Below, one piece after another: positions 53,074 through 62,787 of a stretch of 64,000 nucleotides of DNA. The position numbers and the translations under genes are program-made. Where the stretch lies: positions 2,602,001 to 2,666,000 of the forward strand of contig NZ_CP076135.1 in assembly GCF_018736105.1 (NCBI RefSeq). The letters are read 5' to 3'. The notes beneath the pieces are model-generated. The model searched no databases. It was not told the DNA's origin and saw nothing but the letters and a program-made list of their open reading frames with translations. The DNA is from Bradyrhizobium sediminis (GTDB lineage Bacteria; Pseudomonadota; Alphaproteobacteria; Rhizobiales; Xanthobacteraceae). Each line of letters starts with the position of its first letter. Positions within the stretch are counted from its first letter, which is position 1.

Positions 53074-55225
53074 ACCGGCCGCTGTCGCGTTCGCCGCCAT
53101 GCCAGGCGGCGTACACCGCGCCGTCATCGGCCACCAGCAGCACCGCGTCGAGGCCCTTGGAACGGCGCAGCGTGTCGATCGCCTGTTGCGGCGTCTGCGC
53201 GATCGGGCCTGCGACATTGAACGAGGTATTGACCGAGATCTCGACGCCGATGCGGCGGCCGAGCGCTTTTAGATAGGCGTAGGTGAGGGGATCGTCCTCT
53301 TCGCGCACGATCTGGATCCGCCCGGTGCCGTCGGCATGAATCACTGCGGGGATCTTCGCGCGCGCGGGCGGCTTCGAGTGCGCGGTCAGCACCATGTAAT
53401 TGTAGGCATTGTAGTTGCCGTCGGAGGCGCCCTCGTGCAGTTCGAAATATTCGCGCGCCGCTTCCAGCGTCGCCATCGGCGCCAGCGGGCGGATCGCCTC
53501 GCGGTATTTGACGCGCTCATTGAGCCGTTCGCGCGCGTCGGGGGCGCAGGGGTTGGCGAAGATCGAGCGATGGCCGAGCGCGCGCGGCCCGGTCTCGGCC
53601 GCGCCCTGATAGAGCGCGATGATGCCGTCATGCGCCACCATGAAGGCCATCAGATCGGCGATCGCGTCGCGTCCATCCGGCGTCGAGATGTCGCCGATCC
53701 GCAGTGACGCGACGTCGCCGGCCTTGAGCGCCGTCGCGATGTCCTGCTCCTTCGGCGGCAAGCCGCAGCAGAAGGCATGCGTCATGGGTGCGCCGCGTGG
53801 CGCGCCCGCGAGATGGGCCAACAGCCAGGCCGCGCCGATGGTGACGCCGGGATCGCCCGGCGTCGGCGGCACCCACAGGTGCAGGCGGGCCTTGCGCTGC
53901 TGCGCCTGCGCGAACCAGGCGTCGTCGAAATGTTCGAGCAGCCGCATGTTGCCGACCGCGTTCAGCGCCACGCCGCCGGTCAGCACCAGCCGCTGCGCAC
54001 CGGTCTGGCGCAGCAGATGATCGATGACATGGATCAGGGCGTCCTCGAACACCAGTTGGGTGGCGGCGGCCTTGTCGAGGCGGTCCCGGGTGTCGGGCCG
54101 GTGCTCGATGTCCTCGACCCGCAGCACCGCGTCCGGATTCCAGAGCTGGTCGGGTTTGAGCGGTTCACCGAGAATATCGATCAGCGGCGCCTTGTAGGGA
54201 TGCTCGAACGGGTCGCAGTACCAGTTGGCCATGGCACGATTCAGCCGGATCTCGCCATCCGCGCCAAGATCGAGGACCTCTCTCAGCCGCGCGTAATAGG
54301 GATTGCTGGCGCGGTCCATGTCGCCCCAGGCAGCGGCGCCCATGTAGCGGCCCTCGCTGGAGAGCCAGGTCCAGCCGCCCTGCGTCGATGAAATCACGCT
54401 GTAGAAGGCGCCGAGCGAGTCGAACATGCTGTCGTTGCAATAGAGCGGCCGCATCGCGCCGTTTTCGGCGACGTAGAGCGAGATCGAGCCCTTGTCGCCG
54501 GTGCCGTCGAGCACCGCGATTGCGACCGGCTCGCCATCACCGGCGAAGGGCGACGCCGCAAACGAAAACCAGGCATGGTTGTCATGGTGCGGCAGGCAGA
54601 TCAGCGGCACACGTTCCGGCAGTCCGAGCTGTTTCGCAAGGATCTTCGGCGTGCGCGTCATCTGGTCGAGCCGGCGGCCGTCGAAGCCGGCGGCCTCGGT
54701 GGTGCGCAACAGCTTCAGGCTCTGCGGCACCTCCTCCAGCACCGAGCGGGCAATGGTGCCGGCCAAGGTCGGGTAATCCCAACTGGTGAGCCAGGCGTCG
54801 ATATTCCCGATATCGCGGCCCATCGCGCGCAGCGTTGCGACCATCGCGTCGATCGAGGTCCGCGGATATTCGGTGGTGTGCTTGTTGCCGGAGAAGCGCT
54901 CTTCCTCGTTGTTGACGATCAGGCGCGGGCCATCGGCCCGCGTCACCTCGACCAGCGCGACGCCTGAATTGTGCGTGCCGGGCGGCCCCAGCCCGGCCAA
55001 ATAGACTGTCTCGCCGCGCTGCAGCTTTTCGCGGACCCGCGCCACCCGCTCGTTGGCGAACTCCGAGCCGAGCTGATGGAAGCCGGCGGCTGCGAACAGC
55101 TGCGCGCTGAGCCATCGCGCGGCGCGAAATCCGGCATTGCCGAGTCCGGGATGTCGCGGACCAATTCGCTTGTTCGGTGGGCTCAACGGCGGGCCTCGGG
55201 GCGCAGGGGAATGTTTGTGACGCAT
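53036..55225 (-). CDS. NodU-type carbamoyltransferase (TobZ/HypF-like)
   Basis: A 729-residue enzyme. The N-terminal ASKHA-fold part begins around LGPPGTHNSGVALVEVT, NNEEERFSGNKHTTEYP, CLPHHDNHAWFSF and VLDGTGDKGSISLY. The C-terminal part has LTGGVALNAVGNMRLLE, QGAAETGPRALGHRS and VNTSFNVAGPIAQTPQQAID, the carbamoyl-phosphate/adenylate-handling signatures of the NodU/CmcH family. NodU carbamoylates Nod factors; relatives carbamoylate antibiotics. No nod genes are nearby, so the substrate is open. It overlaps the convergent transporter by 38 bases. Confidence 0.88.
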   Translation of the reverse strand: MRHKHSPAPRGPPLSPPNKRIGPRHPGLGNAGFRAARWLSAQLFAAAGFHQLGSEFANERVARVREKLQRGETVYLAGLGPPGTHNSGVALVEVTRADGPRLIVNNEEERFSGNKHTTEYPRTSIDAMVATLRAMGRDIGNIDAWLTSWDYPTLAGTIARSVLEEVPQSLKLLRTTEAAGFDGRRLDQMTRTPKILAKQLGLPERVPLICLPHHDNHAWFSFAASPFAGDGEPVAIAVLDGTGDKGSISLYVAENGAMRPLYCNDSMFDSLGAFYSVISSTQGGWTWLSSEGRYMGAAAWGDMDRASNPYYARLREVLDLGADGEIRLNRAMANWYCDPFEHPYKAPLIDILGEPLKPDQLWNPDAVLRVEDIEHRPDTRDRLDKAAATQLVFEDALIHVIDHLLRQTGAQRLVLTGGVALNAVGNMRLLEHFDDAWFAQAQQRKARLHLWVPPTPGDPGVTIGAAWLLAHLAGAPRGAPMTHAFCCGLPPKEQDIATALKAGDVASLRIGDISTPDGRDAIADLMAFMVAHDGIIALYQGAAETGPRALGHRSIFANPCAPDARERLNERVKYREAIRPLAPMATLEAAREYFELHEGASDGNYNAYNYMVLTAHSKPPARAKIPAVIHADGTGRIQIVREEDDPLTYAYLKALGRRIGVEISVNTSFNVAGPIAQTPQQAIDTLRRSKGLDAVLLVADDGAVYAAWHGGERDSGRFTGWLSEWKQRR

Positions 55226-55344
55226 CAATCATAATTGGAGCGGCGCAACAATGGCTGTTTCATCCGGCGGAATAAGCCGGCGCTTGCGTGCGCGGGTCTG
55301 ACTTGCGACACTTCAGCCAATGAAAGTCACAGGGGGAATAAACG

Positions 55345-56565
55345 ATGCTGGATCGCGCGATACGTGTTGTCGCCCTGACGTTTATTGCGGCCGCCGCGTT
55401 GACGACGGCAGCAACCGCACAGAAGAAATACGATCCCGGCGCCAGCGACAGCGAAATCAGGATCGGCAATATCATGCCCTACAGCGGTCCGGCATCCGCC
55501 TATGGCACCATCGGGAAGGCGCAGGCGGCCTACTTCAGGAAGATCAACGATGAGGGCGGCATCAACGGCCGCAAGATCAACTTCATCAGCTATGACGACG
55601 CCTTCAGCCCGCCGAAAGCGGTGGAGCAGGCGCGCAAGCTGGTGGAGAGCGACGAGGTGCTGCTGATCTTCCAGTCGCTCGGCACCCAGTCCAACTCGGC
55701 CATCCAGAAATACATGAACGCCAAGAAAGTGCCGCAGCTCTTTGTCGCGACCGGCGCCACCAAATGGGGCGATCCGCAGAACTTCCCCTGGACCATGGGC
55801 TGGCAGCCCAACTACCAGAGCGAGGGCCGCATCTACGCCGCCTACATCCTGAAGAATTTCCCGAACGGCAAGATCGCGGCGCTCTGGCAGAACGACGACG
55901 CCGGCAAGGACCAGATGAAGGGCTTGCGCGACGGCCTCGGCGACAAGGCCGGCATGATCATCGCCGACAAGTCCTATGAAATCGGCGATCCCACCATCGA
56001 CTCGCAGATCGTGGCGTTGAAAGATTCCGGCGCCGATATCCTGACCACGTGGGCGGCGCCAAAGGGGGCGGCGCAGGCGATCCGCAAGGTCGCCGAACTC
56101 GGCTGGAAGCCGGTTTATTTTATCGGCAACGTCTCGACGTCAGTGGCCACCGTGCTCAAGCCGGCCGGTATCGAAAATGCGAAGGGCATCATCTCGACGG
56201 CTTACATCAAGGATCCGACCGATCCCCTGTGGAAGGACGACCTGGGGATCAAGACCTGGCTGACCTTCATGGACAAGTATTTCCCCGATGGCGACAAGAC
56301 CAACAACAACAACGTCTATGGCTACGCCACGGCGCAGACCATGGTTCAGGTGCTGAAGCAGTGCGGCGACGATCTCACGCGCGAAAACGTGATGAAGCAG
56401 GCCGCCAGCCTGAAGGGATTTACCAGCGACGTGCTGTTGCCCGGCATCAGTATCAACACGAGTCCGAACGATTACTTCCCGATCGAGCAGATGCAGCTGA
56501 TGAAATTCAACGGCGCCAGCTGGGAGCTGTTCGGTGAAATCATTACGGGTGAGGTCGGCCACTAG
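55345..56565 (+). CDS. Branched-chain amino-acid-type ABC transporter substrate-binding protein
   Basis: A 406-residue periplasmic binding protein with a signal peptide (AIRVVALTFIAAAALTTAAT, cleaved before QKKYDPG). The mature part carries LivJ/LivK-type features: EIRIGNIMPYSGPASAYG, INDEGGINGRKINFISYDDA, GAKATKWG-like VATGATKWGDPQ and YATAQTMVQVLKQCG. Ligands in this family include branched-chain amino acids, amides and aromatic compounds. No permease or ATPase genes follow, so it is a solitary binding protein. Confidence 0.9.
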   Translation: MLDRAIRVVALTFIAAAALTTAATAQKKYDPGASDSEIRIGNIMPYSGPASAYGTIGKAQAAYFRKINDEGGINGRKINFISYDDAFSPPKAVEQARKLVESDEVLLIFQSLGTQSNSAIQKYMNAKKVPQLFVATGATKWGDPQNFPWTMGWQPNYQSEGRIYAAYILKNFPNGKIAALWQNDDAGKDQMKGLRDGLGDKAGMIIADKSYEIGDPTIDSQIVALKDSGADILTTWAAPKGAAQAIRKVAELGWKPVYFIGNVSTSVATVLKPAGIENAKGIISTAYIKDPTDPLWKDDLGIKTWLTFMDKYFPDGDKTNNNNVYGYATAQTMVQVLKQCGDDLTRENVMKQAASLKGFTSDVLLPGISINTSPNDYFPIEQMQLMKFNGASWELFGEIITGEVGH

Positions 56566-56601
56566 AATCGGCGGCTCGGGCGGGCAGTTGGGCCTGCGGC
56601 T

Positions 56602-57966
56602 CTAGCCTGCGCTCAGCCGCACGCCGGCGCGCAGAAATTTCTGCGGGTCGACCGCGTCGCCGTCGATCCGGGTTTCGTAATGCAGATGCGGTCCGGTCGA
56701 GCGGCCGGTCGAGCCGACCGCGCCGATCACCTGGCCGATCTTGATGTGATCGCCGACCTTGACGTTGATTTCCGACAGGTGGCCATAGCGGGTCGACAGA
56801 CCATTGCCGTGGTCGATCTCCACCATGCGGCCATAGCCGCCCATCCATCCCGATGTCACCACTTTGCCGCCCGCGGTGGCGCGTACGGGGTCGCCCGATG
56901 CGGCGCGGAAATCGAGGCCGGTGTGCATGGCGGGACGGCCGAGGAACGGATCGCTGCGGACCCCGAAGCCGCTGGTGAACTCGACTTCGCCGATCACCGG
57001 CTTGCGATAAGGCACCAGCGAGAGCGTGCGGTTCAGGCGATCCACCTGGGCGCGGGTGCTGTTGATCCGGTAGAGCTGGCGCTCGAAGGCGCCGGCGTCA
57101 GGAGGAAGTTTGACCGGAACGAAGGGGCCGCCGACGGCGGCGCGTGGCGCTGCGGCTTCGAGCTGCGCCATGTCGAGACCGAGATCGGAAATCACCCCGC
57201 GCATCCGGCGAACGCGCGATTCCATGCCGTCCTCGACCGAGGAGAGCGCCGCCATCTGGCGCCGCTCGACCTGGTCCAGCGACGTCTGCAAACGCACCAG
57301 AACGTTGTCGAAGCCCTGGACTTTGGCGAACTGGTTCGGCTGCGCCTTGACGGTGACCGGCGCGCGCGATTCCAGCCGCGCCTCGCGATCAGGCGGCGCC
57401 ACGAAGATCACGGTATCGCTGATCGGGTTTGGTTTTGGCGTGCCTGAGGACGCCGCGTCGCCGGAGGCGCCGCGCGCCGGCGGCCTGATCGAACCGGTGA
57501 CCGCGACGTCGGGCATCGCGCCGAGCGCGGTGGCGCGCGATTCCAGCGTGGTCTGGCGGCGCATGATCTGGTCGAGCTTCTGGTCGAACTGCTCCTGGTC
57601 GAGCAATTGGCGGCTGGTGGTGCGGTCGACCCTGGCGCGCAGTTCGGCGATCCGGTCTTCATAGGCGTATTGCATCTCCGCCTGGCGGGCGATCAGTCGG
57701 GTGAGCACGTCGTCGCGGAAGGCGAAATAGGTCGCGGTCGCCGCCGACCACATGCCGAGTACGGTCACCGTGCCGACCACGATCCAGAACGCCACCGGGC
57801 CAAAGCGGACCTGCTTGCCGGCATGGACGAGGGTATAGCCGTCCTGACCGCGGGACGCCGCCGCGACCGCCGCACGACCGGCCGCCGCGCGGCGAGGGGA
57901 CGGCCTGGCGTGGTCATGCGGATGGTGTTGGGGATACTCGGAATAATGTCCGGAACGATGCGACAT
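56602..57966 (-). CDS. M23-family metallopeptidase with coiled-coil stalk
   Basis: A 454-residue membrane-anchored protein. A His/Pro/Arg-rich N-terminus and a membrane segment (FWIVVGTVTVLGMWSAATAT) lead into coiled coils (RLIARQAEMQYAYEDRIAEL; QLLDQEQFDQKLDQIM). The C-terminal M23 domain has SGFGVRSDPFLGRPAMHTGL, YGHLSEI, VGSTGRSTGPHLHYE. The typical LytM zinc ligands (H, D in MHTGLDF and HLH) are present, so it is probably active. I chose the ATG at 57966 after a GGGAG. Such proteins cut crosslinks or activate amidases at the divisome. Confidence 0.88.
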   Translation of the reverse strand: MSHRSGHYSEYPQHHPHDHARPSPRRAAAGRAAVAAASRGQDGYTLVHAGKQVRFGPVAFWIVVGTVTVLGMWSAATATYFAFRDDVLTRLIARQAEMQYAYEDRIAELRARVDRTTSRQLLDQEQFDQKLDQIMRRQTTLESRATALGAMPDVAVTGSIRPPARGASGDAASSGTPKPNPISDTVIFVAPPDREARLESRAPVTVKAQPNQFAKVQGFDNVLVRLQTSLDQVERRQMAALSSVEDGMESRVRRMRGVISDLGLDMAQLEAAAPRAAVGGPFVPVKLPPDAGAFERQLYRINSTRAQVDRLNRTLSLVPYRKPVIGEVEFTSGFGVRSDPFLGRPAMHTGLDFRAASGDPVRATAGGKVVTSGWMGGYGRMVEIDHGNGLSTRYGHLSEINVKVGDHIKIGQVIGAVGSTGRSTGPHLHYETRIDGDAVDPQKFLRAGVRLSAG

Positions 57967-58067
57967 CAGCACTCCCGCGCCGGTCGGAGTGGGGTTCCGT
58001 ACGGCCTCTTTTGCAGGGGTGATTTGACCGTCTCATGGTTAATTTTTAGCGAATGGAGCCGGACAAA

Positions 58068-58853
58068 TTAGAGCGCACGCACGGCTGCGAGCACCTCGTC
58101 GGCATGGCCGTCGACCTTCACATTGCGCCAGACCTTGAGGATCCGGCCATCGGCCCCGAGCAGAACCGTGGTGCGAACAATGCCCAGGAAGGTCCTGCCA
58201 TACATCGATTTTTCGCCCCAGACGCCATAGGCCTCCAGCATCTCGTGCTGCTCATCCGAAACCAGAGGAGTGGCAAGCCCGTGCTTGTCGCGAAAGGCTT
58301 CCTGGGCCTTGAGCGGGTCGGCAGAGACGCCCAGCACCGCGGTCTGGTGTTCGGCAAAGGCGCTCGACAAGCGGGTGAAGTCGATCGCCTCCTTGGTGCA
58401 ACCCGGCGTGTCCGCGCGCGGATAGAAGAACAGCACCAGTTTCCGGCCCCGGTAATCGGCGAGCGAGACGGTGTCGCCGCCGTCGCGGGGAAGGCGGAAG
58501 GCGGGCGCCATTGCCCCCTCGGTCAAGCCGGACGCGCGCGACGTCGGCGCCGCAGGCTTGGCGGCGGGCGCTTTCGATGCCGCCGCGGTCCGCGCGGGCG
58601 AATCGGCCGGGACGGTCTTCCTTAACGGTTTCGAGGGGGCCTTATGGGATGATTTCGCTGAAGCGGCGCCATGTGGTTTGCCCGCGGCCTTGCCCGATTT
58701 TCCGGCGGCCGCCTTGCTGGTCTTCGCGGAAGGCTTTTTGGCCGATGCCTTGGCCGACGTCTTGGTCGATGTTTTGGCCGATTTCCCGGACTTGGCGCGG
58801 ACCGCCCTTAGTGGCGGGGTTTTGGGGGATTTCTTGCGCGTTTTCTTGGACAT
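58068..58853 (-). CDS. Bcp/PrxQ-type peroxiredoxin with a Lys/Ala-rich N-terminal tail
   Basis: A 261-residue protein. The C-terminal domain (about 109-261) is a thiol peroxidase: GAMAPAFRLPRDGGDTVSLA, KLVLFFYPRADTPGCTKEAI with peroxidatic Cys152, and DGHADEVLAAV. The usual second Cys five residues on is absent (TKEAIDF), so it is of the 1-Cys kind. The first 105 residues are an unusual tail of KTSAKASAKKPSAKTSK-type repeats like histone H1 tails, and probably bind nucleic acid or are disordered. GGAAGG precedes the ATG at 58853. Confidence 0.85.
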   Translation of the reverse strand: MSKKTRKKSPKTPPLRAVRAKSGKSAKTSTKTSAKASAKKPSAKTSKAAAGKSGKAAGKPHGAASAKSSHKAPSKPLRKTVPADSPARTAAASKAPAAKPAAPTSRASGLTEGAMAPAFRLPRDGGDTVSLADYRGRKLVLFFYPRADTPGCTKEAIDFTRLSSAFAEHQTAVLGVSADPLKAQEAFRDKHGLATPLVSDEQHEMLEAYGVWGEKSMYGRTFLGIVRTTVLLGADGRILKVWRNVKVDGHADEVLAAVRAL

Positions 58854-59145
58854 ACGCCTTCCTTTCGTCGCTTTCGGCGGATCAATCATTGGGGTATTGC
58901 GGGTGTTGTCCGGGCAAGCGGGATACGGTCCGACTGCTGGGCAAATCCGACGACCCCGGAGTATGGTTAAAGGGAATTCGAGGCACCACCCGTCCGCTCG
59001 TTCAATGTGCTCCTTGGGCCCGGTGACGAGTAACAGTATTAATCGAGGATTGGCAGCGATGCCGGCACGGGAGCGCTCGTTACGTGTGGACGAGCGCGGT
59101 CTTGGCGGCGATCAATCTTACAATCAGCGCCAGCACCGAGAGGCA

Positions 59146-62100
59146 ATGGCAAGAAATACGTCGCCCAAGGGATCGAATCCGCGTGCTGACGTCCAGCCCT
59201 CGCAGTGGGATGATGCCGGTTGGGATCAGGACCAGGACGAGGCGGCGGGCTATCGCGCGCGCCGGCTGTTGTCGCGGTCGAACTCCGGCTTTCACCGGTT
59301 AGGCGATCGCGTCGGGAGCTTCCGCCGGTGGATCGCCGGCGAACGCTGGGTCAAGCGCCTTGCCGTCGTCATTGCGGTCTTGCTGGTGATCTTCGCCGGC
59401 TGCTTCGGCGGACTGTGGTGGCGGCTTGGCGCCGGGCCGATCAATCTCGAGATGGCGACGCCGTGGCTCGCATCGGCGATCGAGGAAAATATCGGCCACA
59501 GCAATACGGTCGAGATCGGCGGCACCCAGATCGAGCGGGCGGGGCGGATCCGCATCGCGGTGCGTATCCGAGATATCATCGTTCGCGACCGCGACCGCGC
59601 CATCGTGGCCAGCGCGCCGAAGGCCGAGGTGAAGCTTTCCGGCACCGCGCTCCTGATGGGGCGGCTTCGTGCCGAAAGCCTCAATCTGGTCGATGCCGAA
59701 CTCGCGGTGCGCATCTCCCCGGACGGCACCGTGACGGTTTCCGCAGGCGACACCGCAAAGCCACTCGCCACCGGCGTGGCTTCGAAAAAGGACGCAGGCC
59801 TGGCGCCGACCTTTCCGAGGCAAATCCCGGGAGCGCCGCAGCCGCTCGGAACCGTTGCGCCACTGCCGCCTGGCGCCCCATCTGCGCCCGCTCCGGACAG
59901 CACGCAGAGCGGCCTGCTTGCCGGCCTCGACTGGCTCGACAGCCTGAGCCTGACCGGACTTGACGGGCAAAACCTCAACGAGATAGGCCTGAAGAACGGG
60001 AACCTCGTCGTCGACGATCAGCAGCGCGGCAACAAATGGACGTTCGAAAACATCAGCCTCAGTCTGCGCCGGCCGAGCGGCGGCGGGGTGGCGCTGAGCC
60101 TGGGCGAAGAGGGCGCGCGTGCCTGGTCGCTTCGCGTGGTGGTCGGACCTCCCGCCAACGGCGTGCGATCGGTCGACATCCGCGCCGACAAGGTACCGAC
60201 CGCCAATATCCTGCTGGCGATGCGGGTGAAGGACCTCACCTACAGCGCGGACTTGCCGCTGTCGGGCGAATTGAAGGGCGAACTCGGCCGCGACGGCCTG
60301 CCGACCTATTTCCGCGGCAAGGTTACCGCCGGCGCCGGGCACATCATCGACAGCGACACGCCGGATTATCCGATGGCGATCGACTCGGCCGACGTCAACG
60401 TCGAATGGGATTCCGGACGGCGCGTGCTGGTCGCTCCCTTCAAGATCATTTCCGGTTCCAACCGGATCACGCTGCTGGCCCATCTCGAACCGCCGAACGG
60501 CAGCATCGCCGATTGGCAGCTGGGATTTTCCGGCGGCACCATCGTGCTGGCGGGTTTGGAGAACGAGCAACCCCTGATCTTCAATCGCATCGCCATCGGG
60601 CTGCGCTTCGATACCGACAGGAAACGCGTGCTGCTGACGCAGGCCGACATCAGCAACGGCGAAATCGGCATCGCCGGAACCGGCAGCGTGGACTATTCGG
60701 GCGAGGCGCGCCTGACGCTGGGTTTCGCGGGTACGCCGATGTCGGCGTCGGCGCTGAAACGGATGTGGCCGATCCTGATCGTTCCGGAAGTGCGCGAATG
60801 GGTAATCGAGCGTATCGAACGCGGTTCGCTGCAGCGCATCGAGGTCGGCGTCAATTCGCCGGTCCGAAACCTGTCGCGCCGGGGACCGCCGATCCCCGAT
60901 GACGGTCTTGCCGTCAATATCGTCGCAACAGGCGTGACGTTGCGGCCGGTGGATGAAATGCCGCTGGTGCGCGATGCCGATCTGAAAGCCCGCGTCACCG
61001 GCCGCACCGCGACCGTGACCATCGGGCAGGCGGTGTCCGATACGCCTGCGGGGCGCAAGCTCAACATTACCGACCTCGTATTCGAGGTGCCGGATATGGC
61101 GCCGAAGCCCGCGCCGGCGCGGGTCAAGTTCCGGATCGACGGCCCGGTGCCGGCCGCGGCCGAAATTCTCGCCTCCGATCGGCTGAGCGAGTTTTCCGGC
61201 ACCCTGATCGATCCCAATCTGAGCAAGGGGACGATGTCCGCCGTGGTGACGCTCGGGTTGCCGATCAAGCGCGAACTGACCAAGGCCGACACCACCTATT
61301 CCATCACGGCCGATCTCGGCGGGTTTGCCGCCGACAAGCTGGTGATGAACCAGAAGCTCGAAGCCAGCACGCTGAAAGTGACCGCCAACAATGCCGGCTA
61401 TCAGGTCAAGGGCGACGTCAAGATCAACGGGCAGGCGGCCTCGCTGGATTATCGCAAGCCGAGCGAGGGCGATGCGGATGTCAGATTGCAGGCGACCCTC
61501 GACGATGCAAGCCGGGCGCGCCTTGGTCTCGACCTCGGACCAGCGGTCAGCGGGGCCCTGCCGGTCAAGCTGATCGGCAAGATCGGCGGTCCTGATCGCG
61601 AAAGCCGTCTCGGTATCGAGGCCGATCTGACTGCGTTGAAACTCGACAATATCCTGCCGGGCTGGGTCAAATTGCCGGGCAAGTCGAGCCGCGCGGTGTT
61701 CAACGTCGTGCAGAAGCCGCAATCCACCCGGCTCGAGGACATCGTCATCGACGGCGGCGGCGTATCGATCAAGGGCTCGCTCGAGGTCGACCAGAACAGC
61801 GACCTGATCAGCGCCAACTTCCCGACCTATTCGCCCTCCGAAGGCGACAAGAGCTCGCTGAAGGCCGAGCGCGCCCCGGATGGCACGCTGAAAGTGATGA
61901 TGCGCGGCGACGTGTTCGACGGCCGCGGCTTCCTCAAGTCGGCCATTTCGGGCAAGGACGCCGACGCCAGGAGCAAGGCCAAGAGCGTCGATCTCGATGT
62001 GGACGTGAAACTCGGTGCGGTGGCCGGCTTCAATGGCGAGGCGGTGCGCAGCGTCGATTCCAAGCTATCGCGGCGCAACGGTGTGATCAGGAGCTTTACG

Positions 62101-62772
62101 CTGAGCGGCAAGCTTGGCCGCGACACGCCGCTGACGGCGGATCTGCGCGGCCGCGCCCAGGGCCGCGAGGTGATCTATCTCGAGACCAACGACGCCGGCG
62201 CATTTTTGCGATTCACCGACACCTACTCCAAGGCGGTCGGCGGCCAGCTCACCCTGGCCATGGATCCGCCGACGGCCGATCCCGGCCCGCGCGAGGGCTT
62301 AATCAACGTCCGCGACTTCGCCATCAAGGGGGAAGCTTCGCTCGATCGCGTGGCCGCCGGCGGGACGGCCGGCCCGCAGAACGGCGTTTCTTTCTCGCGA
62401 GTGCGCGCCGAATTTACCCGGCAGAACGGGCAGCTCAAGATCCGGGAGGGCGTCCTGAAAGGCCCGATGATTGGCGGGACCATCGAAGGCAGCATCGATA
62501 TCCCCGGCAACCAGGTGCGCATGAGCGGCACCTTCGTGCCGATGTACGGGCTGAACAACATGTTCGGCCAGATTCCGATCGTCGGCCTGTTCCTCGGCGG
62601 CGGCAGCAATGAGGGGCTGATCGGGGTGACCTACGAGATCGTCGGCACGCCCGGCGCGCCGGTGCTGCGCGTCAATCCGATCTCGGCGATGGCGCCCGGC
62701 GTGCTCCGGAAGATTTTTGAATTCGGCACCGGCAGGCAGAACAACCCGGTGGAGTTTCCGAACAGCAACTGA
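59146..62772 (+). CDS. AsmA-like protein with DUF3971/YhdP-type architecture
   Basis: A 1208-residue protein with one membrane segment (residues 71-93, around LAVVIAVLLVIFAGCFGGLW) near the N-terminus and a very long periplasmic beta-rich part. It contains the DUF3971-type middle and an AsmA-like C-terminus (VRAEFTRQNGQLKIREGVLK, GGTIEGSIDIPGNQVRMSGT, FVPMYGLNNMFGQIPIVGLF). Such proteins are inner-membrane bridges implicated in lipid transport to the outer membrane. I chose the ATG at 59146 for its GAGAGG site; an upstream ATG at 59059 is in frame. It stands alone. Confidence 0.85.
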   Translation: MARNTSPKGSNPRADVQPSQWDDAGWDQDQDEAAGYRARRLLSRSNSGFHRLGDRVGSFRRWIAGERWVKRLAVVIAVLLVIFAGCFGGLWWRLGAGPINLEMATPWLASAIEENIGHSNTVEIGGTQIERAGRIRIAVRIRDIIVRDRDRAIVASAPKAEVKLSGTALLMGRLRAESLNLVDAELAVRISPDGTVTVSAGDTAKPLATGVASKKDAGLAPTFPRQIPGAPQPLGTVAPLPPGAPSAPAPDSTQSGLLAGLDWLDSLSLTGLDGQNLNEIGLKNGNLVVDDQQRGNKWTFENISLSLRRPSGGGVALSLGEEGARAWSLRVVVGPPANGVRSVDIRADKVPTANILLAMRVKDLTYSADLPLSGELKGELGRDGLPTYFRGKVTAGAGHIIDSDTPDYPMAIDSADVNVEWDSGRRVLVAPFKIISGSNRITLLAHLEPPNGSIADWQLGFSGGTIVLAGLENEQPLIFNRIAIGLRFDTDRKRVLLTQADISNGEIGIAGTGSVDYSGEARLTLGFAGTPMSASALKRMWPILIVPEVREWVIERIERGSLQRIEVGVNSPVRNLSRRGPPIPDDGLAVNIVATGVTLRPVDEMPLVRDADLKARVTGRTATVTIGQAVSDTPAGRKLNITDLVFEVPDMAPKPAPARVKFRIDGPVPAAAEILASDRLSEFSGTLIDPNLSKGTMSAVVTLGLPIKRELTKADTTYSITADLGGFAADKLVMNQKLEASTLKVTANNAGYQVKGDVKINGQAASLDYRKPSEGDADVRLQATLDDASRARLGLDLGPAVSGALPVKLIGKIGGPDRESRLGIEADLTALKLDNILPGWVKLPGKSSRAVFNVVQKPQSTRLEDIVIDGGGVSIKGSLEVDQNSDLISANFPTYSPSEGDKSSLKAERAPDGTLKVMMRGDVFDGRGFLKSAISGKDADARSKAKSVDLDVDVKLGAVAGFNGEAVRSVDSKLSRRNGVIRSFTLSGKLGRDTPLTADLRGRAQGREVIYLETNDAGAFLRFTDTYSKAVGGQLTLAMDPPTADPGPREGLINVRDFAIKGEASLDRVAAGGTAGPQNGVSFSRVRAEFTRQNGQLKIREGVLKGPMIGGTIEGSIDIPGNQVRMSGTFVPMYGLNNMFGQIPIVGLFLGGGSNEGLIGVTYEIVGTPGAPVLRVNPISAMAPGVLRKIFEFGTGRQNNPVEFPNSN

Positions 62773-62787
62773 TCGACGTTTCGTCGG

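Noticed and set aside
59299..61722. An 807-codon minus-strand frame opposite the AsmA-like gene
   Set aside because: It lies inside a conserved plus-strand gene and its composition is Arg/Gly/His-rich with no domain.
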